Positions 42,045 through 51,323 of a stretch of DNA of 64,000 nt are shown in pieces. How positions within the stretch are numbered: position 1 is the first letter of the stretch; the number at the start of each line of letters is the position of its first letter. The translations under genes were made by a program, and so were the position numbers. Source of the DNA: Alienimonas californiensis (GTDB lineage Bacteria > Planctomycetota > Planctomycetia > Planctomycetales > Planctomycetaceae); the NCBI RefSeq assembly GCF_007743815.1, contig NZ_CP036265.1:5401823-5465822 (forward strand), read 5' to 3'. The notes beneath the pieces were generated by a model. The model ran no database searches, was not told the DNA's origin, and worked only from the letters and a program-made list of their open reading frames with translations.

Positions 42045-45000
42045 TCACTGCACGTAGAGGAACTCGCTGCTGTTGAGCAGCACGTGGCAGAGGTCCACCA
42101 GCGCCTGCCGCCGCGGTTCCGCCGTGGAGACGGCGGCCCGGTGCGGCGTGAGGTCCAGCCCCTTGCCGGGCTCGGCGGCGGCGTCGCGGAAGGGTCCGGG
42201 GGTCTTCTCGAAGGTCCAGTGGGCCAGCGTGGCGTCGCTGGGGGACTCGTCGGTAATCAACGCGTCCTCCACGCCCAGGGCGCCGCGGGAGAGCCGCACC
42301 TCGTCGATCAGTCCGTCGAACAGGTTCGCGCTGGGCGAGGTCCCCCGCCGGCCGATCGCCACCGGGGTGGCGTTGCCGGCCTCGGCGAGCGGGTGTTCGT
42401 GGGTGACGACGGACAGCGGCACGTCGTTGTTGGACAGGTCCTTGAGGATGAACGTCACCGTGCCGGGCTGGCCCTCCGTCGCCGGGACGACGGCGGCGGC
42501 GACGTAGTAGGGCTTATTCAGGTCGATGTGCTGATCGCTGAAGATCGCCGCCTCCCGCACGGCCCCGCCGCCGAACGGGCGGCCGTACATCTGCATGACG
42601 AGGGTCTGCGGCTTGCGACGGGAGCCCTTCCCGGTCACGCCGAAGCCCCAGCCGGGCTCGCCGCTGCCGCCGTTCCACTTGGAAACCAGCGTCCGCACCG
42701 AGCCGGTGGCATAGACGCTGTCGATCTGGAAGAAGGCCTCGACCGTGAAGCCGCCGCCGGCCAGCGGATCGCCGAGGCGGTCCACGTGCGGGGCGAACAG
42801 CGGGGCGGGTTCGCGTTCCGTGCTGACGACCGCCCGGCCGTCGCGGGTGGGGAAGTCGGCGAACTTCAGACCGGATTCGTCCGGCTCGCCGCCGTCCTTC
42901 TCGGCCGCGGCCTTGGCCCGGCGGGCCTGTTCACGCAGGAACTCCACGCAACTCGCTAGTTCCCCGTCGGTCGGTTCGCGGCCCAGCACCGCCCGCCACG
43001 CGGCGGCGGCGAGGGCGGCCTCGCCGTCGGCGGACTGACCGGCGGAGCCTGCCTCCGCGGAGACCCGCGCGGCCAGCTTGGCGGCGTGGCCGAGCACGTC
43101 GTCCGAGTTAATCAGATACAGGCTTTGCAGCGGGCTGGTGGTGGTGTCCCGGTTCGAGGCGCTGATGAAGAACTGGGGCAGGTCGAACAGGTCCATTAGC
43201 GGCTCGCGGCTGTTCCGCTTCACCTGGAGGTAGACGCTCCGCACCGGCGTGCCGTGGCCGGCGCCGGGGCCGCCGTCCTTTTCACGCAGCGAGCCGGTCA
43301 CGGACAGCAGCGCGTCGCGGACCTGCTCCGCGGCGAGGCGCCGGACGTCCGCCCGCCAGTACCAGTCGTTCTGCGGGTCGATGCTGGCGTACGCCGCGGC
43401 CTGCGGGTGCGTCGCGGCCTGCCGGTAGGCGGCGGAGGAGACGATCAGGCGGTGCAGCGGTTTGAGCCGCCAGCCCTCGTCGAGGAACCGCACGACCAGC
43501 CAGTCCAGCAGTTCCGGGTGCGACGGCGGACCGCCCAACCGGCCGAAGTCGCTGCCGTTGGGGGCCAGCCCGCGGCCGAAGTGCCCCTGCCAGACGCGGT
43601 TGACGATCACCCGGGTGGAAAGCGGATTCTCCGGGTCGGTGATCCACTTCGCGAGCGCCGTCCGCCGGCCGGTCGTGCCGTGGCCGTTCACGCCGGGCAG
43701 CGGCTTGCCGTCCAGAAGGGGCGGCTCGATCTCCATCGGCTCCTCGGACAGCAGCGCGATCTTGCCCGGTTGCACTTCCAGCTTCCGCTTCGGCACGACC
43801 GTCGGCGGGGGGACGGCGTCGGCGTCCCCGGCGATGCGGCCGGTCGGCAGCGGGGCCGGCTTGAGGTGGTCGAACTCGGCAATCTTCTTCCGCAGTTCGA
43901 CCGCCTTCGGCTTCAGGTCGGACGGGATGCGGTTATCCAGCCGGTTCCACTCGAACAGCACCTGATCGTGGACCAGCCAGTAGACCTGACGGTCATAGGC
44001 CGTCTTTTCCGCGTCCGGCTTGTAGTAGATCGCCTGGACGTCTTCCGGGAAGCGCCCGACGCCCGACTTCAACGCCTTCTCACGGGCGGGGCCCTCGATC
44101 TCCTCTAATTCGGCCCGCAGGTCGGCGGTGGCTTCCTCCCACTGCTTCATCGCGGCGGCGTGAGCGGCCTGCTCCTCCTCGGTGGCCAGCGGGACGTCGT
44201 CCCGGAACAACACCGGCTCCAGGAACGCCCGCAGTCGGTAGTAGTCCGTCTGCGGGAGCGGGTCGAACTTGTGGTCGTGACACTTTGCGCACTGCAAACC
44301 CAGGCCGAGGAACACGTCCGCGGTAGTGTCCGTCAGTTCGTTCAGCATGAGCTCCCGCTGCCCGGGGGCTTCGCGGGAGTTATATTCGTAGATCCCGTGC
44401 CGCAGGTAACCGAGCGCGACCTGGGCGTCCACGTCCTTCGGGTACAGCTCGTCGGCGGCGAGTTGCTCCTTGACGAAGGTGTCGTAGGGCTTGTCCTCGT
44501 TGAACGATTCAATGACGTAATCGCGGTAGCGCCAGGCGTTCGAGCGGTAGCCGTCGGCCCGGTAGCCGTCGGAATCGGCGTACCGCACCAGGTCCAGCCA
44601 GTGCCGGCCCCAGCGCTCGCCGTAGGCGTCGCTGGCCAGCAGGCGGTCGACCAGTTGGTCGTAGGCGCCCGGAGACTCGTCCGCGACGAAGGCGTCCACC
44701 TCCTCGGGCGTCGGCGGCAGGCCGGTCAGGTCCTGCGTCAGCCGGTGAATCAGCGTGAGGCGGTCGGCCTCCGGCGCCGGGGTCAGGCCGCGCTGCTCCA
44801 TCTGAGCCAGCAGGAAGCGGTCGACGTCGTTGCGGCCCCAGTCGCTGTTCGTGGCGGGAACCTCCGGTTCGACGACCGGTTGCAGGGCCCACCAGGCGCG
44901 GTCTTCCGCGGTGAACGTCGGGCCGCGTTCGCTCGCCGGGCGGACCGGCGGGCTATCCTCAGCGCCGGGCCAGGGGGCGCCGAGTTCGATCCAACGGGCC

Positions 45001-45392
45001 AGCACGGCGATCTCCTCGGCCGGTAGCTTGCCGCTGGGGGGCATCTCGTAGGACTCGTACCGCACGGCCTCCATCAGCAGGCTGTCGTTCGGCTTGCCGC
45101 GTTCCAGGGCGGCACCGCTCCACCCGCCGGCGAGGATGTGGTTCATCGAATCCAGCCGCAATTCGCCCTCCTGCTTCGCCTCCCCGTGGCACTCGAAGCA
45201 GCGCTTGGCCAGCAGCGGGCGGACCTCGTTCTCGAAGAAGCGGGCCTTCGCCGCTTCCAGGTCCTTCTCCTGCGGCTCCGCCGCCCCGGCCGGCATCGCG
45301 CCGGCGAGGGACAGGCAGACGGCCAGCGGGCCGGCGAGCAGCAGGCGGGCCGGCCGCGGGCGAACGGGCGACAGTCGGGCGAGCGGCGTCAA
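42045..45392 (-). CDS. PSCyt1-DUF1549-DUF1553 protein with a LamG-like insert
   Basis: The TTG start at 45392 overlaps the FecR stop by 4 bp; 1115 residues follow a signal peptide (RLLLAGPLAVCLSLAGAMPAGA). Domains in order: planctomycete cytochrome C type 1 with haem motif CFECH near 63-67, DUF1549 (RDYVIESFNEDKPYDTFVKE, QCAKCHDHKF), DUF1553 (TRVIVNRVWQGHFGRGL; YLINSDDVLGHAAKLA), and near the end a LamG-like sandwich (GGGFTVEAFFQIDSVYATGS). The set is typical of planctomycetes, where it is thought to handle polysaccharide or sulfated compounds outside the cell. Probably co-translated with the FecR gene. Confidence 0.93.
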   Translation of the reverse strand: MTPLARLSPVRPRPARLLLAGPLAVCLSLAGAMPAGAAEPQEKDLEAAKARFFENEVRPLLAKRCFECHGEAKQEGELRLDSMNHILAGGWSGAALERGKPNDSLLMEAVRYESYEMPPSGKLPAEEIAVLARWIELGAPWPGAEDSPPVRPASERGPTFTAEDRAWWALQPVVEPEVPATNSDWGRNDVDRFLLAQMEQRGLTPAPEADRLTLIHRLTQDLTGLPPTPEEVDAFVADESPGAYDQLVDRLLASDAYGERWGRHWLDLVRYADSDGYRADGYRSNAWRYRDYVIESFNEDKPYDTFVKEQLAADELYPKDVDAQVALGYLRHGIYEYNSREAPGQRELMLNELTDTTADVFLGLGLQCAKCHDHKFDPLPQTDYYRLRAFLEPVLFRDDVPLATEEEQAAHAAAMKQWEEATADLRAELEEIEGPAREKALKSGVGRFPEDVQAIYYKPDAEKTAYDRQVYWLVHDQVLFEWNRLDNRIPSDLKPKAVELRKKIAEFDHLKPAPLPTGRIAGDADAVPPPTVVPKRKLEVQPGKIALLSEEPMEIEPPLLDGKPLPGVNGHGTTGRRTALAKWITDPENPLSTRVIVNRVWQGHFGRGLAPNGSDFGRLGGPPSHPELLDWLVVRFLDEGWRLKPLHRLIVSSAAYRQAATHPQAAAYASIDPQNDWYWRADVRRLAAEQVRDALLSVTGSLREKDGGPGAGHGTPVRSVYLQVKRNSREPLMDLFDLPQFFISASNRDTTTSPLQSLYLINSDDVLGHAAKLAARVSAEAGSAGQSADGEAALAAAAWRAVLGREPTDGELASCVEFLREQARRAKAAAEKDGGEPDESGLKFADFPTRDGRAVVSTEREPAPLFAPHVDRLGDPLAGGGFTVEAFFQIDSVYATGSVRTLVSKWNGGSGEPGWGFGVTGKGSRRKPQTLVMQMYGRPFGGGAVREAAIFSDQHIDLNKPYYVAAAVVPATEGQPGTVTFILKDLSNNDVPLSVVTHEHPLAEAGNATPVAIGRRGTSPSANLFDGLIDEVRLSRGALGVEDALITDESPSDATLAHWTFEKTPGPFRDAAAEPGKGLDLTPHRAAVSTAEPRRQALVDLCHVLLNSSEFLYVQ

Positions 45393-47095
45393 GGCGTGTC
45401 CCTCCGCGGGCGCGGGTGAGAGGAAGAGGCGGGAATGCGGGGCGGGTCGGCCGGCAGGCCGACGATCAGGGTGGGATCGATGTATTTCGGGTCGTCGCGG
45501 GCGTCCTGCACGAACAGGGCGTCCGCTGTCTCCCCCGCCGCGTAGCCGAGGTCCGACAGGTCCACGACCACCGCGTTCGCGGTGAATCCCAGCGAGGGGA
45601 CCAGCCGCGGCGTCTCGTCCGTGAGCCGCACGGCGTCCAGCGTCGGCCCGACGGCGGCGGCCGGGTCGGGCTTCGGCAGGACGAACGGGGCGACCACGGT
45701 GGAACCGGGATCGCCGACCGTCAGATCGTATCGACGGACGGTGATGGACCGTAGACCGGGGCGAAATTCAACCGGCGAAAGGTGAAAAGCATCGCCGTCC
45801 GGGGGATCCACGACGGATTGAATGTCGAACAGGACCAGATCCGGTCCCGGAGCGTTCGTCACAGGCGTCGTGAACCGCATCGCCAGACCGGGGGTGCGAT
45901 TCGGCCCGTCGAGGACCGGATCGCCCGTCAGCGGTTCCCGGGAGCCGCCGGGGTTGATGTGCCCGGCGTTCAAGAGGAACGGTTCCGTCAGCCAGCGCCC
46001 CAGACTGCCGTCGGCGCCGCTCGGCACGGCGTACGGATAGCCGCCCTCCGGGGCGTGAAACGCGGTGACGACGGAGGGAATCAGGTCCGCGGCGGGGTAC
46101 GAGAGCGTCTCGCCGGCCCGTTGCACGGTGAGCGCCGTCAGCCGGGTGGCGTCGTGCGGGTCGGTCTGGGCATCGTAGGCGATGACGCGGTCCGGCAGAA
46201 TTTCGCGGTAGACGGCGGGATCGAACGCCAGCGGCCCCTTCCCCGCCCCGCCCACGGCCGTCAGCCGGCGGGCCTGCCCGGTGACGAGCCGGTCCGGCGA
46301 CTCCGTGCCGTCAGACCTGGAGACGCAGTGCAGCTCCGCGGCGCCCTCGACGACGTGCACCTCGGTTCCGCCGTCGGCTTCGCCGTCCCCTTCCCGCACC
46401 CGCACGGCGAAGCGGGTGCCGAGGTCCAGCACCTGCCCGTCCGGCGTGTCGACGCGGAACCCCTCCGCCCCGTCCGGGGCGTGCACGCTGCACCGGCCCG
46501 CCTTCAAAATCAGGCGATCGGCAGCGGCGACCTCGAACACCGCGGGCCCCTCCAGCACGGCCTCGGCCCCGTCGGCGAACCGCAGCCGCACCCACCCGCG
46601 GAGCAACGCCTGCTCCCGCCCCACCGGCGCCGCGGCCCCGATCGTGGGGGCCGCCTCGCCGAACAGTTCCGCCCCGGCGCTCGCCGCCCACACCGCCGCC
46701 GGCGGGGCGGGCGCCGTCGCCGCGGAGATCGGGGCCGTCTCACGGGCGATCTGCTCTGTAACGAACACCCACAACGCCGCCGCACACGCCACGAGCGCGG
46801 TGTGAACGGCCACCCATGGCCAAAGCCGGCGGCGGGGACGGTCCGGCGGCGGGGGAGACGCGGCTTCGACCGCTTCCCCAATTCGCAGGGGCGCCAGTTC
46901 GCCGTCGCCCCAGGCGAGCGTGGCCTCCTGATCGGCCAGTTCGACGTATCGCCGCCGCAGCACTGGGGAGTTCAGCACGAACCCCTCCAGCCGGGCGACC
47001 TGCTCCGCGGAGGCGGCGCCGTCGAACACCGCGTCGCAGAGGGCGTCGAACTCCCGCAATTCCGCGGGCGTGGGATTGGTCAGGGTCTCAGACAA
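45389..47095 (-). CDS. FecR-type anti-sigma or sensor protein with a C-terminal exported domain
   Basis: The 568-residue protein (TTG start) overlaps the sigma-factor stop by 8 bp. The N-terminal 70 residues resemble the anti-sigma cytoplasmic part (PAELREFDALCDAVFDG), then one span (LWPWVAVHTALVACAAALWVFV), a periplasmic FecR domain (LRGWVRLRFADGAEAVLEGP; FRVDTPDGQVLDLGTRFAVRV), and a C-terminal ~270 residues that read like a secreted beta-sandwich ending LFVQDARDDPKYIDPTLIVGLP. FecR proteins carry signals from outside to a sigma factor; the coupling here strongly suggests that pairing. The added C-terminal domain may bind the signal. Confidence 0.88.
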   Translation of the reverse strand: MSETLTNPTPAELREFDALCDAVFDGAASAEQVARLEGFVLNSPVLRRRYVELADQEATLAWGDGELAPLRIGEAVEAASPPPPDRPRRRLWPWVAVHTALVACAAALWVFVTEQIARETAPISAATAPAPPAAVWAASAGAELFGEAAPTIGAAAPVGREQALLRGWVRLRFADGAEAVLEGPAVFEVAAADRLILKAGRCSVHAPDGAEGFRVDTPDGQVLDLGTRFAVRVREGDGEADGGTEVHVVEGAAELHCVSRSDGTESPDRLVTGQARRLTAVGGAGKGPLAFDPAVYREILPDRVIAYDAQTDPHDATRLTALTVQRAGETLSYPAADLIPSVVTAFHAPEGGYPYAVPSGADGSLGRWLTEPFLLNAGHINPGGSREPLTGDPVLDGPNRTPGLAMRFTTPVTNAPGPDLVLFDIQSVVDPPDGDAFHLSPVEFRPGLRSITVRRYDLTVGDPGSTVVAPFVLPKPDPAAAVGPTLDAVRLTDETPRLVPSLGFTANAVVVDLSDLGYAAGETADALFVQDARDDPKYIDPTLIVGLPADPPRIPASSSHPRPRRDTP

Positions 47096-47741
47096 GGTTC
47101 GCCTCCGTGCGTAAGCCGTCGCCGGGCGCCGAGAGGGTCCGCGAGACGCAGTCGTGCAGCGTGCGCCGGATGCGGGAGAGCATTCGCAGCACCGCGTCGG
47201 GGCTCTTGCCGAGCCGTGCGGCCAGTTCCTCCGTGCCGCCGTCCCGCTCGCCGAGGTAGCGGCGGCGGACCAGTTCGCGGTGGTGGTCCGGCAGGCGATT
47301 TAAACAGTCGGCGAGGGCGGCCCGGCGCTCCTCAAGACCGTCGGCCTCGCGGGTGAGTTCCTCGTCGACGGCGGTGAGGAACGCTTCGCTGAACACCAAT
47401 CGGTCCCGACCCCGCTTGGCCCGATGGGCTCGCACCTGATTGAAGGCGACCCGGCAGCTCCACGCGGTGAAGTTCGTGCCCGGTTCGAACTGCTCGAACT
47501 CCCGCCACAGCACGAGGTTGGTCTCCTGAAGCACGTCCTCCGCGGCCGTGCGGTCGCCCAGCAGACCCATCAGATAGAGGAACAGCCGCCGTTGCGCCCC
47601 GCCCAGCAGCCGGGCGAAGTCGTCCATCCGGCTGCGCTCCGCGGCCGGTTCGACCGCGGCCGGATCGGCGTTCGGGGCGGCGGCAGGCGGGGCTTCGGTC
47701 ACGCGGCGGGACAGCGGGGAGAGCGGGCGGTCCCCCACCAA
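47088..47741 (-). CDS. ECF-like sigma factor of the planctomycete/verrucomicrobial type
   Basis: The frame gives 217 residues from GTG 47741; an ATG at 47627 (residue 39, start of MDDFARLLGG) is an equally good start since the leading part is Pro/Ala-rich. Sigma region 2 is clear (FLYLMGLLGDRTAAEDVLQETNLVLWR), as is region 4 (LPDHHRELVRRRYLGERDG, EELAARLGKSPDAVLRMLSRIR). Sigma factors of this subfamily sit next to FecR and DUF1549 genes in related phyla. It is first in a run of four genes and probably regulates them. Confidence 0.92.
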   Translation of the reverse strand: MVGDRPLSPLSRRVTEAPPAAAPNADPAAVEPAAERSRMDDFARLLGGAQRRLFLYLMGLLGDRTAAEDVLQETNLVLWREFEQFEPGTNFTAWSCRVAFNQVRAHRAKRGRDRLVFSEAFLTAVDEELTREADGLEERRAALADCLNRLPDHHRELVRRRYLGERDGGTEELAARLGKSPDAVLRMLSRIRRTLHDCVSRTLSAPGDGLRTEANLV

Positions 47742-47865
47742 GAGCGATTGGGCACCGAATCGGACGCGAAAAGTTCGATGGAAGGAGAAATTCGCTCAAA
47801 TCTCTGCCGATGGTCCGCTTTTCGCTCTCTCCCGCGGGAGCGCTACCCATTCGCCAAAGCCAATG

Positions 47866-47871
47866 TATAGT
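47866..47871 (+). promoter_or_regulatory. Candidate -10 element in the divergent sigma/DUF1549 region
   Basis: TATAGT lies 45 nt before the GTG start at 47916 in the only clearly AT-rich stretch of the 174-bp gap (47742-47915), followed by ATTTTTAACT. No good -35 hexamer is found at the right spacing, so an alternative sigma factor, such as the neighbouring one, may be needed. The reverse strand also reads as a weak -10 for the sigma gene. Confidence 0.3.
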
Positions 47872-47915
47872 GGGGGAACGTACATTTTTAACTGCTTCTC
47901 GAGGTTCCCATCACC

Positions 47916-50900
47916 GTGACGTCCTCCGCCGCCCTGTTGGCCCTCGCGTTCCTCGCCCCGTCCGCCGCCCCGGCGGAGGCGGAGGCACTGCCCGGCGTGA
48001 CCTGGGACTGGTCCCAGCCGTCGGACGGGATGGCGGTGGGAATCGCCTCGGCAGGCGAGTACAAGGTTCCGATCGCCGGGACGCTGGAGAACGACGCCGC
48101 CGTCGCCGCCACGCCGACGCCCCGGCTGAACGTCGGGCAGTCCGGCTACCTGCGGGTCCGCGACACCGGCCCCGGCAGCCTGCTGACGCTGGGGAACGGC
48201 GAGGCGCTGTCCGTGCTCGTCACCGTTCACCCGCAACCGAAAGCCGGCGGCGGCTTCGGGCACATCCTCAGCAAGGGCCGCACCAACGCGAAGGGCCGGG
48301 CGCCGAACAACCTGAACTACGCCCTGCGGCTGGCGGGCGAAGGGAACCGGGCGGCGCTCTCCTTCCTGTTCGCCGACAAGGCGGGCGAGTTCCACCGCTG
48401 GACTTCCCACGACACGATCCCCTGCGACGGCCGCGAGCGCCGGATCGCCTTCACCTACACCTTCGGCCAGCCGGACAGCCTGCGGGCGTTTCTGGACGGC
48501 AAGGAGACCGCGGGCGTCTGGGATATGGGCGGGGCCACGGACAAAGCTCCGATCACCGATAGCGACGACCTGTGGATCGGTTCGTCGATGGGCGGCAGCG
48601 CCGGCAGCACCTTCGAGGGGGCGATCGGTTCGCTCCGACTGCTGCGGGGCACGCTGTCGGAAAAAGAGCTGACAGCCCGCCCGCCGCTGGTCGCCGCCCG
48701 CCCGGCCCCCCGGGCGCCGGAGGGCCGGGCTCTGGTCGAGGTGATCGACGACGTGGACGGCAAGGCCCGGTCGTGGAACTTCACCCTGCCCCGCCTCGCG
48801 AACGACACGTACGTCCAAGACTCCTTCGCCGTCCCGCAGATCGCCCACGCCTACGGCCCGACCGGCGTGCGGGTGGATCGCGGGCAGGCGGTCGTGGTGC
48901 GGGTCCGCGGTCGGGCGACGCTGCCGGCCGGCGAGTGGGAACTGCTGGTCCGCAGCCGCAGCGGGGCGCGAGTCTCCCTGAACGGCGAACCGGCCGCGAA
49001 CGTGCGGTTCTTCGACCGCAGTTCCAGTGCCCACCAGCCCCTGTACCCGGCGGGCGAGGTGAAGGCCCCCGGCCTGCGGAGCCTGCGGCCCGGCGACGCC
49101 GAGGCCACCTATCGCTTCACTGCGGACGGCGAACCGATCAGCGTTCTCGCCGAGTTCTACGCCGGCGGCAGCGGCCGGCGGCGGGAGACCGGCGAAGCCG
49201 GCCTGTTTGTCCGCCCGGCCCCGGCCGAGGGTGAAGAAACTCTGGGCGAGGCGTTCCGCCTGCTCCTGCCCGGCGACGACTCCCTCGGCCCGGCGCTGAC
49301 CGACGGCGAATGGGTCGTCTTCACGGAGAGCTACGCGGACTGGCTGCGGAAGCTCGATCAGACTCGCCGGCGGTCCGCCGCCGCCGGGGAGATCGCCCGC
49401 TGGAACGCCCGTCACGACTTCACCCGCGACGCCTACACGCCCCGGGCCGAGGTTCCCGCCCCCACCGAGGGCCTGCCGGAGAAGAACGCGGTCGACCGCT
49501 TCATCAACGCGAAGCTGGCCGCCGAGGGCATGGAACCGCGGCCGGAAGCGGACGACGCGACCTTCCTCCGCCGGGCGGCGCTGGACGTGGTCGGCCGCAT
49601 CCCGACGCCGGAGGAGATCGACCAGTTCCTCGCCGATCCCGCGGACGAACGCCGGGCCAAGGCGGTCGATCGCTACCTCGCCGACGACCTCGGCTGGGCG
49701 GACGGCTGGGTCGGCGAGTGGCAGGACGTGCTCGCGGAGAACCCGACGATCGTCAACCCGACGCTGAACAACACCGGCCCGTTCCGCGACTGGCTGCACG
49801 AAGCCTTCTTCGACAACCTGTCCGCGGACCGCTTCGCCACGGAGCTGATCCGCATGAACGGCTCCGAGTACAGCGGCGGGCTGGGCGGGTTCGCCCTGGC
49901 CAGCCAGAACGACGCCCCCTTCGCCGCGAAGGCCCACGTGCTGGGTCAGGCGTTCCTCGCCTCGGACATGACCTGCGCCCGCTGTCACGACGCCCCCAGC
50001 CGGCCGTTCCTGCAAAAGGACCTGTTCGGCATGGCGGCGATGCTGAAGCGCTCCTCGCAGACGGTCCCGCCCGGCAGCAGCCTGCCGCCGGAGCTGGTGG
50101 AGAACTCCGTGGTCAAAGTGACACTCAAGCCGGGCGAATCCGTGCCGCCGGCGTTCACCCTCCAGGGCCTGCGGGACGGCGATCCGGCCCCGGAGCTGGT
50201 GGACCTGTTCAACGCGGAGCAGGACACCCGCGAACGCCTCGCCCTGCTGGTGACCGACTACCAGAACCGCCGCTTCGCGGAAGTGATGGTGAACCGGCTG
50301 TGGACCCGCTACCTCGGCCGCGGGATCGTCGACACGCCCCACGACTGGAGCTTCGGCGAGCCCTCCCACCCGGAGTTGCTGGCCTATCTGGCGGACGAAC
50401 TGATACTGTCCGGCTACGACCTGAAGCACGTGGCCCGGCTGATTCTGAACTCCCACGTCTACGGGCGTCAGATCGCCGAGGAGTACGACGAGCGCGAGCT
50501 GTTCGCCGGGCCGACGCGGGAGCGGATGACGGCGGAGCAGTTGGTCGACAGCCTGTTCTCCGCCAGCGGCAAACGGCTGAAGGCCGGTCTGGTGACGATC
50601 GACGCCGACGGCGCCCGCAACGAAAAGCAGGGCCAGAACTTCGGTCGTCCGCGGCGGGCCTGGGAGTTCGTCAGCCTCTCCACCGACCGCGACCGCGAGA
50701 GCCTGACGGTGCCGCGGGCCGAGCCGTTCGTGGAACTGCTGGGCGCCTTCGGCTGGCGGGGCTCACGGCCCGACCCGCGGAACGTGCGGGACGACAGCCC
50801 GGACGTCACCCAGCCGGCGCTGCTGGAGAACGGCGTGCTGGGCGAACGCTTCACCCGCCTCTCCGACGACAGCCGCTTCACCGAGTTCGCCCTCGCGGCC

Positions 50901-51236
50901 GACTCGCCGGAGGAACTGGCGGAACGTACGGTCCGGACGATCTTCACCCGCGGCCCGAACGCGGAGGAAGTCGCCCTGTTCAAGGACCTGCTGGCCGACG
51001 GTTGGTCTGAGCGGAAGTCCGGCGAGCCGGCCAACCCGCCGCACTTCCTGGAGAACCCCGGCGTCACCTGGACGAACCAGTTCATCTCCGAAGCGGCAGC
51101 CCGACAGATCGAGTTGCGGAAGCAGGTCGAGGCCGGCGATCCGCCCTCGGCCCGGCTGACCGACGACTGGCGGCAGCGTTACGAGGACGTGCTTTGGGCG
51201 CTGCTCAACAGCCCCGAGTTCCCCTTCGTGCCGTAA
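47916..51236 (+). CDS. DUF1549-DUF1553 protein with N-terminal LamG-like domain
   Basis: The GTG start at 47916 begins a signal peptide (SAALLALAFLAPSAAPAEA), giving 1106 residues. Unlike the minus-strand paralogue it has no CxxCH cytochrome module at the N-terminus; instead a LamG-like sandwich occupies about residues 60-250 (YTFGQPDSLRAFLDGKETAG) and a PA14-like stretch follows. Then come DUF1549 (NAVDRFINAKLAAEGM, DMTCARCHDAPSRPF with a single CxxCH) and DUF1553 (EVMVNRLWTRYLGRGI; HVARLILNSHVYGRQ). It is divergent from the sigma factor and upstream of another DUF1501 gene. It probably works outside the cell with that partner. Confidence 0.9.
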   Translation: MTSSAALLALAFLAPSAAPAEAEALPGVTWDWSQPSDGMAVGIASAGEYKVPIAGTLENDAAVAATPTPRLNVGQSGYLRVRDTGPGSLLTLGNGEALSVLVTVHPQPKAGGGFGHILSKGRTNAKGRAPNNLNYALRLAGEGNRAALSFLFADKAGEFHRWTSHDTIPCDGRERRIAFTYTFGQPDSLRAFLDGKETAGVWDMGGATDKAPITDSDDLWIGSSMGGSAGSTFEGAIGSLRLLRGTLSEKELTARPPLVAARPAPRAPEGRALVEVIDDVDGKARSWNFTLPRLANDTYVQDSFAVPQIAHAYGPTGVRVDRGQAVVVRVRGRATLPAGEWELLVRSRSGARVSLNGEPAANVRFFDRSSSAHQPLYPAGEVKAPGLRSLRPGDAEATYRFTADGEPISVLAEFYAGGSGRRRETGEAGLFVRPAPAEGEETLGEAFRLLLPGDDSLGPALTDGEWVVFTESYADWLRKLDQTRRRSAAAGEIARWNARHDFTRDAYTPRAEVPAPTEGLPEKNAVDRFINAKLAAEGMEPRPEADDATFLRRAALDVVGRIPTPEEIDQFLADPADERRAKAVDRYLADDLGWADGWVGEWQDVLAENPTIVNPTLNNTGPFRDWLHEAFFDNLSADRFATELIRMNGSEYSGGLGGFALASQNDAPFAAKAHVLGQAFLASDMTCARCHDAPSRPFLQKDLFGMAAMLKRSSQTVPPGSSLPPELVENSVVKVTLKPGESVPPAFTLQGLRDGDPAPELVDLFNAEQDTRERLALLVTDYQNRRFAEVMVNRLWTRYLGRGIVDTPHDWSFGEPSHPELLAYLADELILSGYDLKHVARLILNSHVYGRQIAEEYDERELFAGPTRERMTAEQLVDSLFSASGKRLKAGLVTIDADGARNEKQGQNFGRPRRAWEFVSLSTDRDRESLTVPRAEPFVELLGAFGWRGSRPDPRNVRDDSPDVTQPALLENGVLGERFTRLSDDSRFTEFALAADSPEELAERTVRTIFTRGPNAEEVALFKDLLADGWSERKSGEPANPPHFLENPGVTWTNQFISEAAARQIELRKQVEAGDPPSARLTDDWRQRYEDVLWALLNSPEFPFVP

Positions 51237-51323
51237 CCCGCCGCGCCGATCCCTGCGCCGAACCCCGCCCCAGACGCCTCACGCGTCCGGGCACCGCCCC
51301 CTCCCCCCGCCCTCCCCGCCGCC

